From contig NZ_QXJP01000008.1 of the NCBI RefSeq assembly GCF_004115085.1, forward strand, positions 62,001 through 126,000: 64,000 bases of DNA. Direction: 5' to 3'. Shown piece by piece: positions 8,523 to 18,577 of the stretch (position 1 is the stretch's first letter; each line of letters opens with the position of its first letter). The translations under genes were made by a program, and so were the position numbers. This DNA is from Longirhabdus pacifica. Lineage in GTDB: Bacteria > Bacillota > Bacilli > Paenibacillales > DSM-105158. The notes beneath the pieces were generated by a model. That model did not search any database. It had not been told where the DNA came from and saw only the letters and a program-made list of their open reading frames with translations.

Positions 8523-10408
8523 ATTTTCGCCCCCTCATCTTCAAGCTCTTCAACTTCTATATGATATCCGTGATCATCGATAACAGAACGTAAGAACATA
8601 CAAAGTAATGTAATGCCTATACCAACAAACGCCACAATAAAGTTCTCAAAAATAAAATTCAAGAAATCGTTATTCAATCCACCATCTTGATACATGAACC
8701 CTAATCCAGCCACAAACAGTCCAAATGACATCACAAATGGCAAGATAGAAGCGTTAGGCATGTGAATCGGACCAACTGGTTCAGCAGGTGTCATGCCTTT
8801 ATTTCCTTGCACTTTTTCATAGAATAGAGGATCTATACTACGAACAAGTGGAAGCTGTTTAAAGTTGTATTCTGGTGTAGGAGAAGGTATAGCCCACTCT
8901 AACGTACGGCCATCCCATGGATCTGCTACAGATTTTTTCTTCTTTGCCGTCGTGATCACGATATTGATCACCGTAGCCAAAAATCCAATACCCATTAAAA
9001 ATGCACCGATAGAACTTACCAAGTTCATTGTATCCCAACCTTGGTTCGGTAAATACGTAAATACACGACGTGGCATACCCATTAAACCAAGAATATGTTG
9101 TACGAAGAAAGTTAAGTGGAATCCAATATAGAACGTCCAGAACGTAAATTTACCTAGTCCTTCGTTAAGTTCTTTATTGAACATACGCGGCCACCAGTAA
9201 TATGCAGCAGCGAATAAACTAAGTACAATTCCACCTACAATAACGTAATGAAAGTGTCCTACAACAAAATACGTATCATGCATCTGCGCGTTAGCTGGAG
9301 CAACAGCAAGCATAACCCCTGTCACGCCCCCCATAACAAATGTAGGGATAAATGACATCGCAAACAAATTCGCTGTGTTATACGTAATTTGACCGCCCCA
9401 TAATGTAAGGAGCCAGTTAAATACTTTCATTCCTGTAGGTACTGCAATCAACATCGTAGCTACAGCAAACAATGCGTTTGCAACAGGTCCGAGACCAACA
9501 GTAAACATGTGATGCGCCCAAACCATGAAACCTAAAAATCCAATCAACATCGTTGCAAATACCATGGATGCATATCCGAATAAGCGCTTTCGTGAGAAAT
9601 TACTAATGATATCAGAAATGATTCCAAATGCCGGCAAAATCAATATATAAACTTCAGGATGTCCAAAAATCCAGAATATATGTTGCCATAGCACGGGGCT
9701 ACCGCCACTTGCAACATCAAAAAAGTTTGCGTCAAACAAACGATCAAATGTTAATAAAATCAAACCAACTGCAAAAGCTGGGAAAGCAAATAATATAATA
9801 ATAGATGCTACGAAAGTTGCCCAAGTAAATAAAGGCATTCTCATGAACGTCATTCCTGGCGCTCTCATGTTAATAATCGTAACTAAGAAGTTAATACCAC
9901 CAATTAACGTACCAATACCAGCAATCTGTAAACCGATAGTATAAAAATCCACACCTCTACTCGTACTAAACTCATTTGAAGCTAGAGGTACATAGGATGT
10001 CCATCCTGCATCTGGCATACCACCAGTGAATAAACTAATATTCAGCAATAACCCACCAAATAAGAACGTCCAAAAACCGAGCGCATTTACAAATGGAAAT
10101 GCTACGTCACGAGCACCAATTTGTAGTGGGACAATTGCATTCATTAAACCAAACAATATCGGCATCGCTGCCAAAAATATCATCGTGGTTCCATGCATCG
10201 TTATAAGTTCATTAAAAATTTGTGCCGTATCATCACCGAATGCTCTAATATCTGGAAACATTAACTGTAAACGAATCAGTAACGCTTCTATTCCCCCGAT
10301 AACAAAGAAAAAAGCACCAGCAATTAAATACATTATTCCTATTTTCTTATGATCGACCGTAGTCAACCAGTCCATTAAACCCTTGTACTTTTTTGCCTTA
10401 TGAGCCAA
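8519..10408 (-). CDS. ctaD: Cytochrome c oxidase subunit I (caa3)
   Basis: 629 residues, the catalytic subunit with low-spin haem and the haem-CuB centre where O2 is reduced and protons are pumped. Haem and CuB ligands are visible in ITMHGTTMIF, IFGHPEVYI, WAHHMFTVG and VVGHFHYVIVGG. Starts at TTG (10408) behind GGGGAGG; no ATG fits. Follows ctaC by 33 bp and overlaps ctaE. Confidence 0.97.
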   Translation of the reverse strand: MAHKAKKYKGLMDWLTTVDHKKIGIMYLIAGAFFFVIGGIEALLIRLQLMFPDIRAFGDDTAQIFNELITMHGTTMIFLAAMPILFGLMNAIVPLQIGARDVAFPFVNALGFWTFLFGGLLLNISLFTGGMPDAGWTSYVPLASNEFSTSRGVDFYTIGLQIAGIGTLIGGINFLVTIINMRAPGMTFMRMPLFTWATFVASIIILFAFPAFAVGLILLTFDRLFDANFFDVASGGSPVLWQHIFWIFGHPEVYILILPAFGIISDIISNFSRKRLFGYASMVFATMLIGFLGFMVWAHHMFTVGLGPVANALFAVATMLIAVPTGMKVFNWLLTLWGGQITYNTANLFAMSFIPTFVMGGVTGVMLAVAPANAQMHDTYFVVGHFHYVIVGGIVLSLFAAAYYWWPRMFNKELNEGLGKFTFWTFYIGFHLTFFVQHILGLMGMPRRVFTYLPNQGWDTMNLVSSIGAFLMGIGFLATVINIVITTAKKKKSVADPWDGRTLEWAIPSPTPEYNFKQLPLVRSIDPLFYEKVQGNKGMTPAEPVGPIHMPNASILPFVMSFGLFVAGLGFMYQDGGLNNDFLNFIFENFIVAFVGIGITLLCMFLRSVIDDHGYHIEVEELEDEGAKI

Positions 10409-10441
10409 TGTTCTAGCCTCCCCTTATCATTCCTTAAACCC

Positions 10442-11458
10442 TCAATCTAGGCTTTGTAAATATTCAACTAGTTTATCTAACTCTTCATCGCTAAGAACGT
10501 TTTCAAAAGCAGGCATATCGCTTACACCTGGTTTCATTTTGTTAGGATCTTCAATCCAAGCTTTAATTTCTTCTGCATTATTGTCTTTGAAACCAGCCAC
10601 TGTTTCACGATTCGCAAACCCTTTCAAGTTTGGAAAAATACCCTTTTGTGTTGCATCGATTGCATGGCAACTAATACAATTGTTCTTGAATATTTCGTAT
10701 CCTTCAGCAAGTTCAACATTTTCTACCTCTTCCGGGTAAGGGGTTTTCATGTCTTCCACCCATGTATCGAATTCATCTTGCTCAAGAACGACCGCCTTGA
10801 AATCCATGAGAGCATGAGACTGACCACAAAGCTCCACACATTTACCTTTTAAAACACCCGTTGTGTTGGCATCATAATATAAAACATTTTCTGTACCAGG
10901 TATTGCATCCATCTTTCCGCCTAAACCTGGAATCCAGAATGAGTGCAAGACGTCACTTGCAGTTATTTTAAACGCAACGGTTTTATCCACAGGCATAACT
11001 AAATCCTGAGCAGTGTAGATATCTAACTGTGGATAGTTAAATTCCCACCAGTACTGGTGACCCACTACTTCTACTAATAAAACATCTGGGTCTTCCGTTA
11101 AATCTTCACCTAACACAAATGCATAAATTACAGTAGGAACAGCCAAAATAGTAATTAAGATCAAAGGAATAACAGTCCATATAATTTCTAACTTGTGACT
11201 TCCTTCTACTTGTTCTGGATAGTCCTTGTCACTTTTCTTTCTTCTGAAACGTATGATTGCATAGAAAAACAGTGCAAATACAACAGCTAAAACACCAAAC
11301 ATGATTCCTAATGATAAATTAATGAGAAAAAGCTGACTTTCACCGACACTACCTTGAGGATTAAGTGGACTTGCTTCTTCTGTAAAACTACAGCCACTTA
11401 ATACTAAAGAGAGTGTCAACATCATTAGGAGAAACATCATAAACTTTCTCCGTTTCAC
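10442..11458 (-). CDS. ctaC: Cytochrome c oxidase subunit II with fused cytochrome c (caa3)
   Basis: 338 residues. Lipoprotein signal with lipobox LVLSGC, two membrane helices, a CuA domain (YWWEFNYP, HSFWIPGLGGK, CVELCGQSHALM) and a C-terminal cytochrome c domain with haem motif CISCH and a later methionine ligand. The c domain defines a caa3 enzyme that takes electrons from cytochrome c. Start chosen at GTG 11458, near the lipoprotein signal and behind a weak GTGGGG; ATG 11440 is an alternative. First cta gene here; ctaA and ctaB are not in the window. Confidence 0.95.
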   Translation of the reverse strand: MKRRKFMMFLLMMLTLSLVLSGCSFTEEASPLNPQGSVGESQLFLINLSLGIMFGVLAVVFALFFYAIIRFRRKKSDKDYPEQVEGSHKLEIIWTVIPLILITILAVPTVIYAFVLGEDLTEDPDVLLVEVVGHQYWWEFNYPQLDIYTAQDLVMPVDKTVAFKITASDVLHSFWIPGLGGKMDAIPGTENVLYYDANTTGVLKGKCVELCGQSHALMDFKAVVLEQDEFDTWVEDMKTPYPEEVENVELAEGYEIFKNNCISCHAIDATQKGIFPNLKGFANRETVAGFKDNNAEEIKAWIEDPNKMKPGVSDMPAFENVLSDEELDKLVEYLQSLD

Positions 11459-11627
11459 AATATCAACCCCACTTCGTCCTTGATATGTAACAATTTTGTA
11501 AGTAATTAGAACATAAGCCGTCCAAAAAACAAAGCTTACCACGTTATTACTATAAAATTCTTAAACTTTTTTGTCAATGAATCTTGTAAAGTTCACAAAT
11601 TGTTCTAATAATGGAGCGTGAAATTCT

Positions 11628-12254
11628 ATGAATAAGAATCTATTATATTGCCTTTCCATTTTACTGCTGTTCTCTTTATTTATGATTTCTTGTAACTATA
11701 GAGAACAATATGAGCAAAGTGACAGTGACTTAAGTTCTAAAGCTGCATATGAAAAATATGAAAAAAGCCCTGTAGCATATGGCCACACCATACCGAATAT
11801 AAAGCATCATGAAAATGAGTACTTAGACTTTCAAAAAACTACATCTAATGAAGTCATGAAAATAAAAGGAGTGGGTCAAGCTTATGTATTTGTAACGAAT
11901 AAAAATGCTTACGTTACCATCATGACAAGAAACAATGCAACAGGTATAAAAAATAGCGAGACCATAGACCAAAACAAAGGCGGTGATATCAACGCACACC
12001 CAAGCCAAATTATGCAAAATTATAGAAGTGCTCCGATTTTACCAAGACCAGAAAACATCTCTCACATACTCAAACAAAAAATAGCATTATGTGTAAGGTC
12101 CTATCACACCCCATTACAGGAAGTGTTTATTACAGCCAACCCAGACATGATGAACCTATTTGATGATTTCGCTAAAAAAACATATGGAGGGGAACCTCTG
12201 CAACCATATGTGAGCTCATTTAATGAGGCTGTAAAAAATCACTTTGGTGAATAG
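11628..12254 (+). CDS. YhcN/YlaJ-like sporulation lipoprotein
   Basis: 208 residues with a lipoprotein signal (LFSLFMISC). The middle contains the YhcN/YlaJ pattern (GVGQAYVFVTNKNAYVTI, then KIALCVRSYHTPLQEVFITANPDM). In B. subtilis such lipoproteins are made in the forespore and act in spore membranes or germination. Divergent from ctaC, followed by a terminator. Assignment rests on pattern recall; exact orthology is uncertain. Confidence 0.75.
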   Translation: MNKNLLYCLSILLLFSLFMISCNYREQYEQSDSDLSSKAAYEKYEKSPVAYGHTIPNIKHHENEYLDFQKTTSNEVMKIKGVGQAYVFVTNKNAYVTIMTRNNATGIKNSETIDQNKGGDINAHPSQIMQNYRSAPILPRPENISHILKQKIALCVRSYHTPLQEVFITANPDMMNLFDDFAKKTYGGEPLQPYVSSFNEAVKNHFGE

Positions 12255-12263
12255 TCACATGAA

Positions 12264-12298
12264 ATATCCCATGGTAATCACCTGGGATATATTTTTAT
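12264..12298 (+). terminator. Terminator after the spore lipoprotein gene
   Basis: ATATCCCA/TGGGATAT stem with an 11-nt loop followed by ATTTTTATT. Confidence 0.8.
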
Positions 12299-12392
12299 TA
12301 TGTTTTGTTTCATTACATTAGTACTATATACCTCTTCATTAATACTATACTTTACTATATGATAAAAGAATACATTAATGATGGAGGTTTAT

Positions 12393-12599
12393 ATGGAATT
12401 TATCGCTTTGAATATTGTTTTAACGTTTTTCATCATTTCTATCGTTTTGTTTATTATTAATATTTTAACGAGTGTTTGGGCATATCGTGACAGTTTACGT
12501 AAAGGAAAAAGCAAAGAATATGCGATTTTAATACTTGTCGCTACTATATTTTTTCCCATTCTAGGAATTATCATTTATTTGATTATTCGAAATGACTAA
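12393..12599 (+). CDS. Small PLDc_N-like membrane protein
   Basis: 68 residues: two hydrophobic helices separated by WAYRDSLRKGKSKEY, ending FFPILGIIIYLII. This matches the PLDc_N two-helix domain found alone in many Bacillus proteins (PxxGxxxYL). Function unknown. Start ATG at 12393 behind GGAGG; an in-frame ATG at 12378 lies upstream of that site. The 258 bp to the next gene hold a hairpin (AGCAGA/TCTGCT near 12630-12670) but no convincing ORF. Confidence 0.7.
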   Translation: MEFIALNIVLTFFIISIVLFIINILTSVWAYRDSLRKGKSKEYAILILVATIFFPILGIIIYLIIRND

Positions 12600-12857
12600 C
12601 GAGTAAAACATATGTTCAATTCAGGAGGAGCAGACAAGAGGGTATATCATGTATATTCCCTTCTATCTGCTTTATTCTGGTTTCTTGTAAACTCCCTTTT
12701 CCTATTTGCATTCTCATTTACTACTTCACATCGTTGCTCGCTAAACTATATACTTATTTGCTTCTGTTCCCACTCACTTAATGTTGGATGTTCCCTTGTC
12801 TCTTTATTTTTTTCGTATTACAAAATCTTTTTACTTTACATGCTTTATCGATGCTTA

Positions 12858-14081
12858 TTACACACTTACATGGGTAACGCTCACTTTGTCCTCTATCACT
12901 GTATCCCTAACTTTCCAAACTGCAAAAAGGGCTAGTAATAACATGAATGTCATGACGGAAAAAGCATGCAGGGTACTGATTTGATGAATAATGGAGGATA
13001 AGATGAAAATAGACGTCGTTCGAATCAACAAACCCATCCCTTGTACAAAACTGCTTACTCTTCCTATGATGTCATTTGGGACAATTTTCATCATGATTAC
13101 GTTCCTACCTACCCTTGTTCCTGCATTTCCTAAACCAAATAACAACGATGCCACAAGCAACATGGCTACATTAGGAATAATAATAATGCTCATCATACCT
13201 ATAGTAAAAATAATCATCATCGTAAAACACGCTGTAAAATCGCCGTACTTTTTCATTAATATTGTCATCATAAACCCAGCTAAAATGGCACCTATAGCAT
13301 AAAACATTTCAAAAGAAGCGAACACTTCTAGTCCTGCACCTAGCGTATCTTTAATATGAATGGGGTTGATATAATTACCTATCATAACCATGACGAAAGG
13401 GATGAAAGTACCTAGCAAAAACAATAATAATCGCTTACGATTTTTTAAATACATAAATCCTTCTGAGATGTTTGCCCATGCCTTTGACTTTTGTAACCGC
13501 TCTGATTGCTTCGCCGTATATGGAATGAACATAATAAAGCTAATAGCAATCACATACGTCAACACATCGATCCACAAAATAGTAAACAACGATAAATACT
13601 TCATCGCTAATGCTGTTATACCTGCACTAATCATGGCTGCTGTTTGCCCTTGAATTTCTAGTGCACTGTTCAACGTTCGATATTGTGATGCATCAAATAT
13701 TTCTTGGCAAAGTGCAATTTTGGCAGGAATTTGTAAAGGGTAATAAATATAACTCAACATAAGTAATACGACAAAGTGCCAAACATCCAAGCCTTGAGAT
13801 ACGTAACCAAAGCATAAAACGAGAAACGTAATAGTTAAGCCAAATACTTCTGCGAAAATAATGACTTTTTTCCTAGAATACCGATCCACCATCGTGCCTA
13901 AATAAGGCAGTATTAAAAACATCGTAATATTCATAACCGCAATGACATAGCCGTAAAGTTGTGCACCATTCGCTGATTGAATTAAATTCCACGTAACTAC
14001 CGTTCCGGAAATACCTAATCCTATAGAAGAAAATAAATTAGCAGTTAAGATGGCATGTAGCCTTTTATCTTTTAGAATCAA
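12858..14081 (-). CDS. MFS transporter
   Basis: 407 residues, about twelve membrane helices, with the MFS loop motif GTMVDRYSRKKV after helix 2. Resembles drug or macrolide exporters of the MefA/MFS_3 kind. Starts at TTG 14081 behind AGAGGG. Stands alone on the minus strand. Substrate unknown. Confidence 0.85.
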   Translation of the reverse strand: MILKDKRLHAILTANLFSSIGLGISGTVVTWNLIQSANGAQLYGYVIAVMNITMFLILPYLGTMVDRYSRKKVIIFAEVFGLTITFLVLCFGYVSQGLDVWHFVVLLMLSYIYYPLQIPAKIALCQEIFDASQYRTLNSALEIQGQTAAMISAGITALAMKYLSLFTILWIDVLTYVIAISFIMFIPYTAKQSERLQKSKAWANISEGFMYLKNRKRLLLFLLGTFIPFVMVMIGNYINPIHIKDTLGAGLEVFASFEMFYAIGAILAGFMMTILMKKYGDFTACFTMMIIFTIGMMSIIIIPNVAMLLVASLLFGLGNAGTRVGRNVIMMKIVPNDIIGRVSSFVQGMGLLIRTTSIFILSSIIHQISTLHAFSVMTFMLLLALFAVWKVRDTVIEDKVSVTHVSV

Positions 14082-14178
14082 ATTGATCGCCCTCTTTTCT
14101 AGTCCTCTTCCTGTGTATAATTATTTTAACTTGTATTTTCCAACTTGACCTCGGGGAAAAGGTCTACTTCGACATCGT

Positions 14179-14205
14179 AAAAAAGCCCGAATACCCTTCG
14201 GACTT
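14179..14205 (-). terminator. Terminator of the NarL-type response regulator
   Basis: AGTCCGAA and TTCGGGCT pair on the minus strand around a 5-nt loop and are followed by a T-run. Confidence 0.8.
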
Positions 14206-14234
14206 TGTACTACTTTAGTCTGATTTCATGTTTA

Positions 14235-14912
14235 TCATGTATTACTTTCCACATCCAAACCATGCTTCACGGCGTAAATAGCAGCCTGTGTCCGATCTGC
14301 ACAACCAAGTTTACCTAAAATATTACTGACGTGTGTTTTTACTGTCTTCTCTGTAATGGAGCATGTTGCAGCAATCTCTTTATTGCTAAGACCTGAAGCA
14401 ATGTATCTTAATATTTCCGTCTCTCTCGGCGTAAGCGCTTCTACTGGCTGTTCATCATTCACTTGATGATCTGCTGTACTTGGATTTGTAGGATGTTGAA
14501 CTTGATTCATCACCTGTCCTGCTACAGTAGGATCTAAATATGATTGTCCGCTATGTACAATTCTAATCGCTTTTGCTAATTCAACTGGTTCTATTTCTTT
14601 CAGTACATATCCATTTGCTCCTGCTTGAATCGCTGGAATGACGTGATCTTGGTCTGCAAATGTCGTGAGCACCATAATTTTTATATCTTTATATGTTTGC
14701 CGTATAGCCTTTGTCGCTTCTACTCCGTCCATTACAGGCATCATTAAGTCTAATAATATGACATCTGGCATCCATTGTTTTATTTTTTCCAATGCTTCCT
14801 GCCCGTTACTTGCTTCCCCTACGATATGAAAATCTGCTTGTGTTTTTAAAAAAAATTGAAGCCCTTTCCGTACTATTTTATGATCATCTACAAGCATAAT
14901 ATTAATACTCAT
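14235..14912 (-). CDS. NarL/LuxR-family response regulator
   Basis: 225 residues: receiver domain (DDH near the N-terminus, phospho-acceptor in VILLDLMMPVMDG near residue 54, conserved Lys in VLKEIEP) and a C-terminal LuxR-type HTH (LTPRETEILRYIASGLSNKEIA). DNA-binding partner of the kinase encoded directly upstream, similar to YhcZ/LiaR-type regulators. Its kinase gene carries an internal stop, so phosphorylation may be impaired. Confidence 0.92.
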   Translation of the reverse strand: MSINIMLVDDHKIVRKGLQFFLKTQADFHIVGEASNGQEALEKIKQWMPDVILLDLMMPVMDGVEATKAIRQTYKDIKIMVLTTFADQDHVIPAIQAGANGYVLKEIEPVELAKAIRIVHSGQSYLDPTVAGQVMNQVQHPTNPSTADHQVNDEQPVEALTPRETEILRYIASGLSNKEIAATCSITEKTVKTHVSNILGKLGCADRTQAAIYAVKHGLDVESNT

Positions 14913-14943
14913 CGTTTCTTCACCCCATTACTTGCTTCTTATT

Positions 14944-16488
14944 TTATTTCTTTAGTGGTAAAACGACGGTAACGACTGTCCCCTGCTGTGGGTTACTATC
15001 CACAACACATTTCCCGCCTAAAGCTTACGCTCTCTCTTTCATACTATGTAAACCAAATCCTGATGTGGTTTCCTGTTTGTCAATGCCTTTCCCAAAATCG
15101 ATGACCTTCATGTTCACCTCATCCTGTGAACAGTGAAGGTGGATTTCTACTGTGTTGCAATTCGCATGTTTACGCACATTATTCAACGCCTCTTGTCCTA
15201 TACGCCACAACGCTTCTTCCATACAGCGATCCATATTCTTCAAACCTTTTATATGTGTTTTAACCTGCAAACCAAGCCGCTGTCCATAGTTTTCAAAACC
15301 TTTCAGCAGCCCTGCCTCCAAACCCATCGGACGTAATTGCATGATTAAAGCACGCATTTCTACTAAAGCACCGCTAGATAAAGATTGAATATCATCAAGT
15401 GCTTCTCTCATCTCAGCAAATGACGTTTGTGCTGGCAACTTGTTTTCCTGCTGTTCTGTTTGTTGTGTCTGTTGCAACAACCCTTCCATTCCTTTGGCGG
15501 TCAATTGCAACGAAAATAAAGATTGATTAACCGAATCATGTAAATCACGTGCTAATCGATTACGCTCTTCCCATTTGATTAATTCATGTCGCTGCTGACT
15601 TATTTTCATGTTTTCTATTTGCAATACCATTTGCTTAGACACATTTTCAAGTATCTCTCTCTCCACGACACCAATTTTTTCAGGTGGAGAAAACCGCAAA
15701 TATATCGCTCCTATCATATCGTCTGCATAGGTCACAGCCACAGCTAGTTCGTAATGCTGACTTATGGTCATTTTTTGTTGAAAAGCTTTCTTTACGATGT
15801 CTGGACTTTGGTGTTTATCGTTAGTATGAAAAAATAAACAGTCCCATTGAAAATTTTCCCGTAGCCAATGCATTGTCACACTAGGTATCTCGAATGATTG
15901 TTCTACATGGTTCCATTCACTATTCAACTTACCTAACTTAGCAAAATAATCTGCTCGCATCCGTTCGGTTTGAAATAATGTGACACGCTCTAATGCTGTA
16001 CCGATTTGTAATGCTACGGACTGCAATAATGCCAGCTCTTCCTCATTAAAATGTTCTTTGCCTGGTGCTGCCACATTTAATAAACCTCGCAGTTTATCTC
16101 CAGTGCGCAAAGGAATGGTAGCATGGTGTGTAATCCCTTTCGTGTCCCCCCATTTATACTTGATTGCTTCTTCGATACGTTTGCAATTAATAATGTTTAC
16201 TGCGTTTTGTAATCTTCCGTCCCAAAATCGATTCAAACACCAACAATCTCCCCGTTCCATCACTTGTTTATCGTCTTTTTGCAATGCAGGAGGTAGTCGA
16301 TAGTCCGCTTCACATGTATAATATGGTTCTTCCTCTATCATGTAAATCCAACCTGTCGTTAAACCTGTGACCTCTAACAATTTTTGCAACACTGTATGCA
16401 ACATATCTTCGATTTCCACACATTGATTCAACAGTTCGGCAATCGTCTGTAGTGTGATTAATTCTGATTCATTCATTTTTTTCAGCAT
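14944..16488 (-). pseudogene. GAF-containing sensor histidine kinase (NarL partner) with premature TAA
   Basis: 514-codon frame interrupted by TAA at 15027-15025 (codon 488). Domains: GAF around residues 30-180, dimerisation/phospho-acceptor H in ARDLHDSVNQ (near 316), N-box EALNNVRKHAN, G1 DFGKGID, and G2 GFGLHSMKERA, where the stop occurs. After it the same frame continues as ALGGKCVVDSNPQQGTVV to a TAA at 14944, exactly the usual end of the ATPase domain. GAA (Glu, normal in ERAEALGG) to TAA is the simplest cause. Start ATG 16488 behind AGGGGGA. No membrane helix, so it is a cytosolic, YhcY-like sensor. The truncated protein may keep ATP binding but lacks the last strands. Confidence 0.9.
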
Positions 16489-16693
16489 GAATTTCCCCCT
16501 ACTGTTCGTTCCTCTATGTAGCCCGCCATATACGTATGCAGCTAATTTTTGCCTAATGATCATTTTAATCATGCCGTAGTTTGTATTATGTTAAGTTTGA
16601 CATTCGATGTATTCTTTTTCAAGCATAATTTATACTCACTCCACTCCACTCTCATATTTTTCAATCCCATCCCCCGTTAAAAAGTTCACAAAC

Positions 16694-16745
16694 AACAAAA
16701 AACTCTCATACTTACAGCGTTTAATCACTGCAGCATGAGAGTTTC
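16694..16745 (-). terminator. Terminator of the CMD-family gene
   Basis: AACTCTCAT/ATGAGAGTT stem on the minus strand, with further pairing in the loop, followed by TTTTTTGTTG. Confidence 0.8.
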
Positions 16746-16775
16746 GAGAACTTTTTGAGTTTTGTATAAAAGGCA

Positions 16776-17126
16776 TTAGTGTAACGGTTGGTTTTCCAAT
16801 GCCTTCTGTACCCTTGTCACCCCTTGCGACATGACATGACCTCCGCCAAGTGCAGCTGCCACAGCGACGCTTTCCATCACTTCTCCATGCGTTGCACCAT
16901 GTGTCAGGGATTCATGCACATGATAATATGTACACACTTCGTTGTTAGCAAACATACTAATGCCTAGCGCAATCAACTGTTTTTCTTTCGCTGATAATTC
17001 CCCTTCTTTAAAGCACTCGCCTGTAAAGTGATGATAAGCTTGCACCACTTGCGGTGATTGATCTTGCATATGTCCTACGCCTATTTTATATGCACCTATT
17101 TTGTTATCCATTTGTTGTTCATCCAT
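16776..17126 (-). CDS. Carboxymuconolactone decarboxylase (AhpD-like) family protein
   Basis: 116 residues, one CMD domain (LSAKEKQLIALGISMFANNE, then VCTYYHVHESLTHGAT). Classical AhpD redox proteins have CxxCxxxH; here only the first Cys is present and the second position is Tyr, so it is not a dithiol peroxidase partner of the standard type. The HVH pair and helix pattern are otherwise intact. Role probably in thiol or peroxide metabolism, but unknown. ATG at 17126 behind GGAGGG. Single gene with its own terminator. Confidence 0.85.
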   Translation of the reverse strand: MDEQQMDNKIGAYKIGVGHMQDQSPQVVQAYHHFTGECFKEGELSAKEKQLIALGISMFANNEVCTYYHVHESLTHGATHGEVMESVAVAAALGGGHVMSQGVTRVQKALENQPLH

Positions 17127-17356
17127 TGCATACCCTCCTGTTAGTAACCATCTATTTTGCTTTTTTGGTAAAATAATGCCTCTTTCATCTTTTACTTATG
17201 TTATGTTGCCCATTTTTTTCATGTATATGTTACTCCGTTGCAGTAACCATTTATTCACACTATCATGCAGATGTCTTTAACGAATTTCATCATTTCCTCA
17301 TTTCATTTAACAATGTACTTTTTAAGCATGAATTCTTGTCAATAAAACGTCTTTGT

Positions 17357-17433
17357 TGGTTTGTACAGGCTTGATTTGTTATGGTTTGTACACGTGACTG
17401 TACCGTCTTATGCAACGCATATCATGGTATACT
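17357..17433 (+). promoter_or_regulatory. Probable HAD-gene promoter with paired TGGTTTGTACA repeats
   Basis: Two copies of TGGTTTGTACA at 17357 and 17382 (25 bp apart) precede an extended -10 TGGTATACT at 17425-17433. No good -35 is seen. The remainder of the 17127-17356 gap shows no gene. Confidence 0.4.
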
Positions 17434-17439
17434 ATATAG

Positions 17440-17570
17440 AAGATGAAGAAATGATCTAATACAAATTTACGCCTCAGTAGCCAGGCGTAAAAAGTGTGAT
17501 ATTGAGATTTCTCCATCTTATGAATAGTGGTAATAAGTTGGTTAAACAAGTTATTCAACTTATATATAAA
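17440..17570 (+). repeat. Single hairpin element related to the 3247 repeats
   Basis: Outer arms AAGATGAAGAAAT (17440-17452) and ATTTCTCCATCTT (17507-17519); core TTTACGCCT-CAGTAGCC-AGGCGTAAA (17466-17491) with perfect 9-bp arms; then the AATAAGTTGGTT palindrome at 17532. By eye it is about 80% identical to the 115-bp unit at 3247. It lies in the leader of the HAD gene. Confidence 0.85.
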
Positions 17571-17609
17571 AACAACCCTTTCAAGGATAGGAAAAAGGAG
17601 AAAAGCATC

Positions 17610-18407
17610 ATGTATAAAATGATCACAATTGACATTGATGATACGTTACTAACGGATAGTAATGAAGTAACAGAAGGTACGAAACAAGCGCTACAAGCTG
17701 CAACAGATCAAGGTGTTGTGGTGACGTTAGCAACGGGGAGAATGTTCGCCTCTGCAAAGAAAATTGCAAAGCAATTGGACATTAACGTGCCTATTATTAC
17801 TTATCAAGGGGCGCTTATCAAAAATTGTCTTGATGAAGACACCATTTATGAACGTTATTTGCCACAAACCGTTGTAGCATTTATGTTTCAATATGCAAAG
17901 GAACATGACCTTCACATTCAGGCGTACTATAACGATCAGCTTTATGCGCAAGAAGAAAACGAAAAGCTCATTCAGTATTGTCGTTTATCTAATGTAGCGT
18001 ATATTATTGAAGAAGATATGTCTACATTAAGCCACTTACCTTTATCTAAACTCATTATTATTGATGAGCCGGAAGTGTTAGATGAAATGAAAAACCATCT
18101 TGATCAACAAATTGGCCAAGACGTTCATATGACAAAATCAAAGCCGAACTTCCTTGAATTTGTCCACAAAGAAGCAACGAAAGGGCACGCTGTACGATTC
18201 CTCGCTGAACATTATGACTGTGATATTGCTGAAGTCATCGCCATTGGAGATAGCTGGAACGATCATGAAATGATTGAAGCTGCTGGACTAGGTGTTGCCA
18301 TGGAGAATGCAGTAGCACCTCTAAAGGACGTTGCCAATTATGTTACTCGCTCAAACAATGAAGAAGGCGTGAAACACGTGATTGAGAAATTCATATTGAA
18401 GAACTAA
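17610..18407 (+). CDS. Cof-type HAD-IIB hydrolase (sugar phosphatase-like)
   Basis: 265 residues. HAD motif I IDIDDTLLTD (nucleophile Asp), motif II/cap region ATGRMFASA, Lys in KSKPNFLEF, and motif IV IAIGDSWNDHEMIEAA. Cytosolic Mg2+-dependent phosphatase of the YcsE/YwtE group that acts on phosphosugars or flavin precursors; exact substrate open. Start ATG 17610 behind AAAAAGGAGA; an open frame starting at 17496 runs through the hairpin element and is not used. After the stop, a GGGGTT/AACCCC hairpin (18449-18468) lacks a U-tract. Confidence 0.9.
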   Translation: MYKMITIDIDDTLLTDSNEVTEGTKQALQAATDQGVVVTLATGRMFASAKKIAKQLDINVPIITYQGALIKNCLDEDTIYERYLPQTVVAFMFQYAKEHDLHIQAYYNDQLYAQEENEKLIQYCRLSNVAYIIEEDMSTLSHLPLSKLIIIDEPEVLDEMKNHLDQQIGQDVHMTKSKPNFLEFVHKEATKGHAVRFLAEHYDCDIAEVIAIGDSWNDHEMIEAAGLGVAMENAVAPLKDVANYVTRSNNEEGVKHVIEKFILKN

Positions 18408-18577
18408 ACACAATGAATAGAAAAACTACAAGAAATGAATGAAGTAAGAGGGGTTGCTTAACCCCTCGATCTCTCACACCATCGTATGTGATGCTTGGTA
18501 AAAGTATAAAAAGGTGTATGATGTGAGGAGTTAATTTTCATATGCGGTTCATTTTATTTACTTTTAGCAATGATTTT

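Noticed and set aside
12612-12935. Plus-strand frames between the PLDc_N-like and MFS genes
   Set aside because: Low-complexity, cysteine- and phenylalanine-rich products overlapping the MFS gene; the AGGAGG near 12623 leads only to a 13-codon ORF.
18449-18468. GGGGTT/AACCCC hairpin as terminator of the HAD gene
   Set aside because: No U-tract follows on either strand, so it is only noted as a hairpin.
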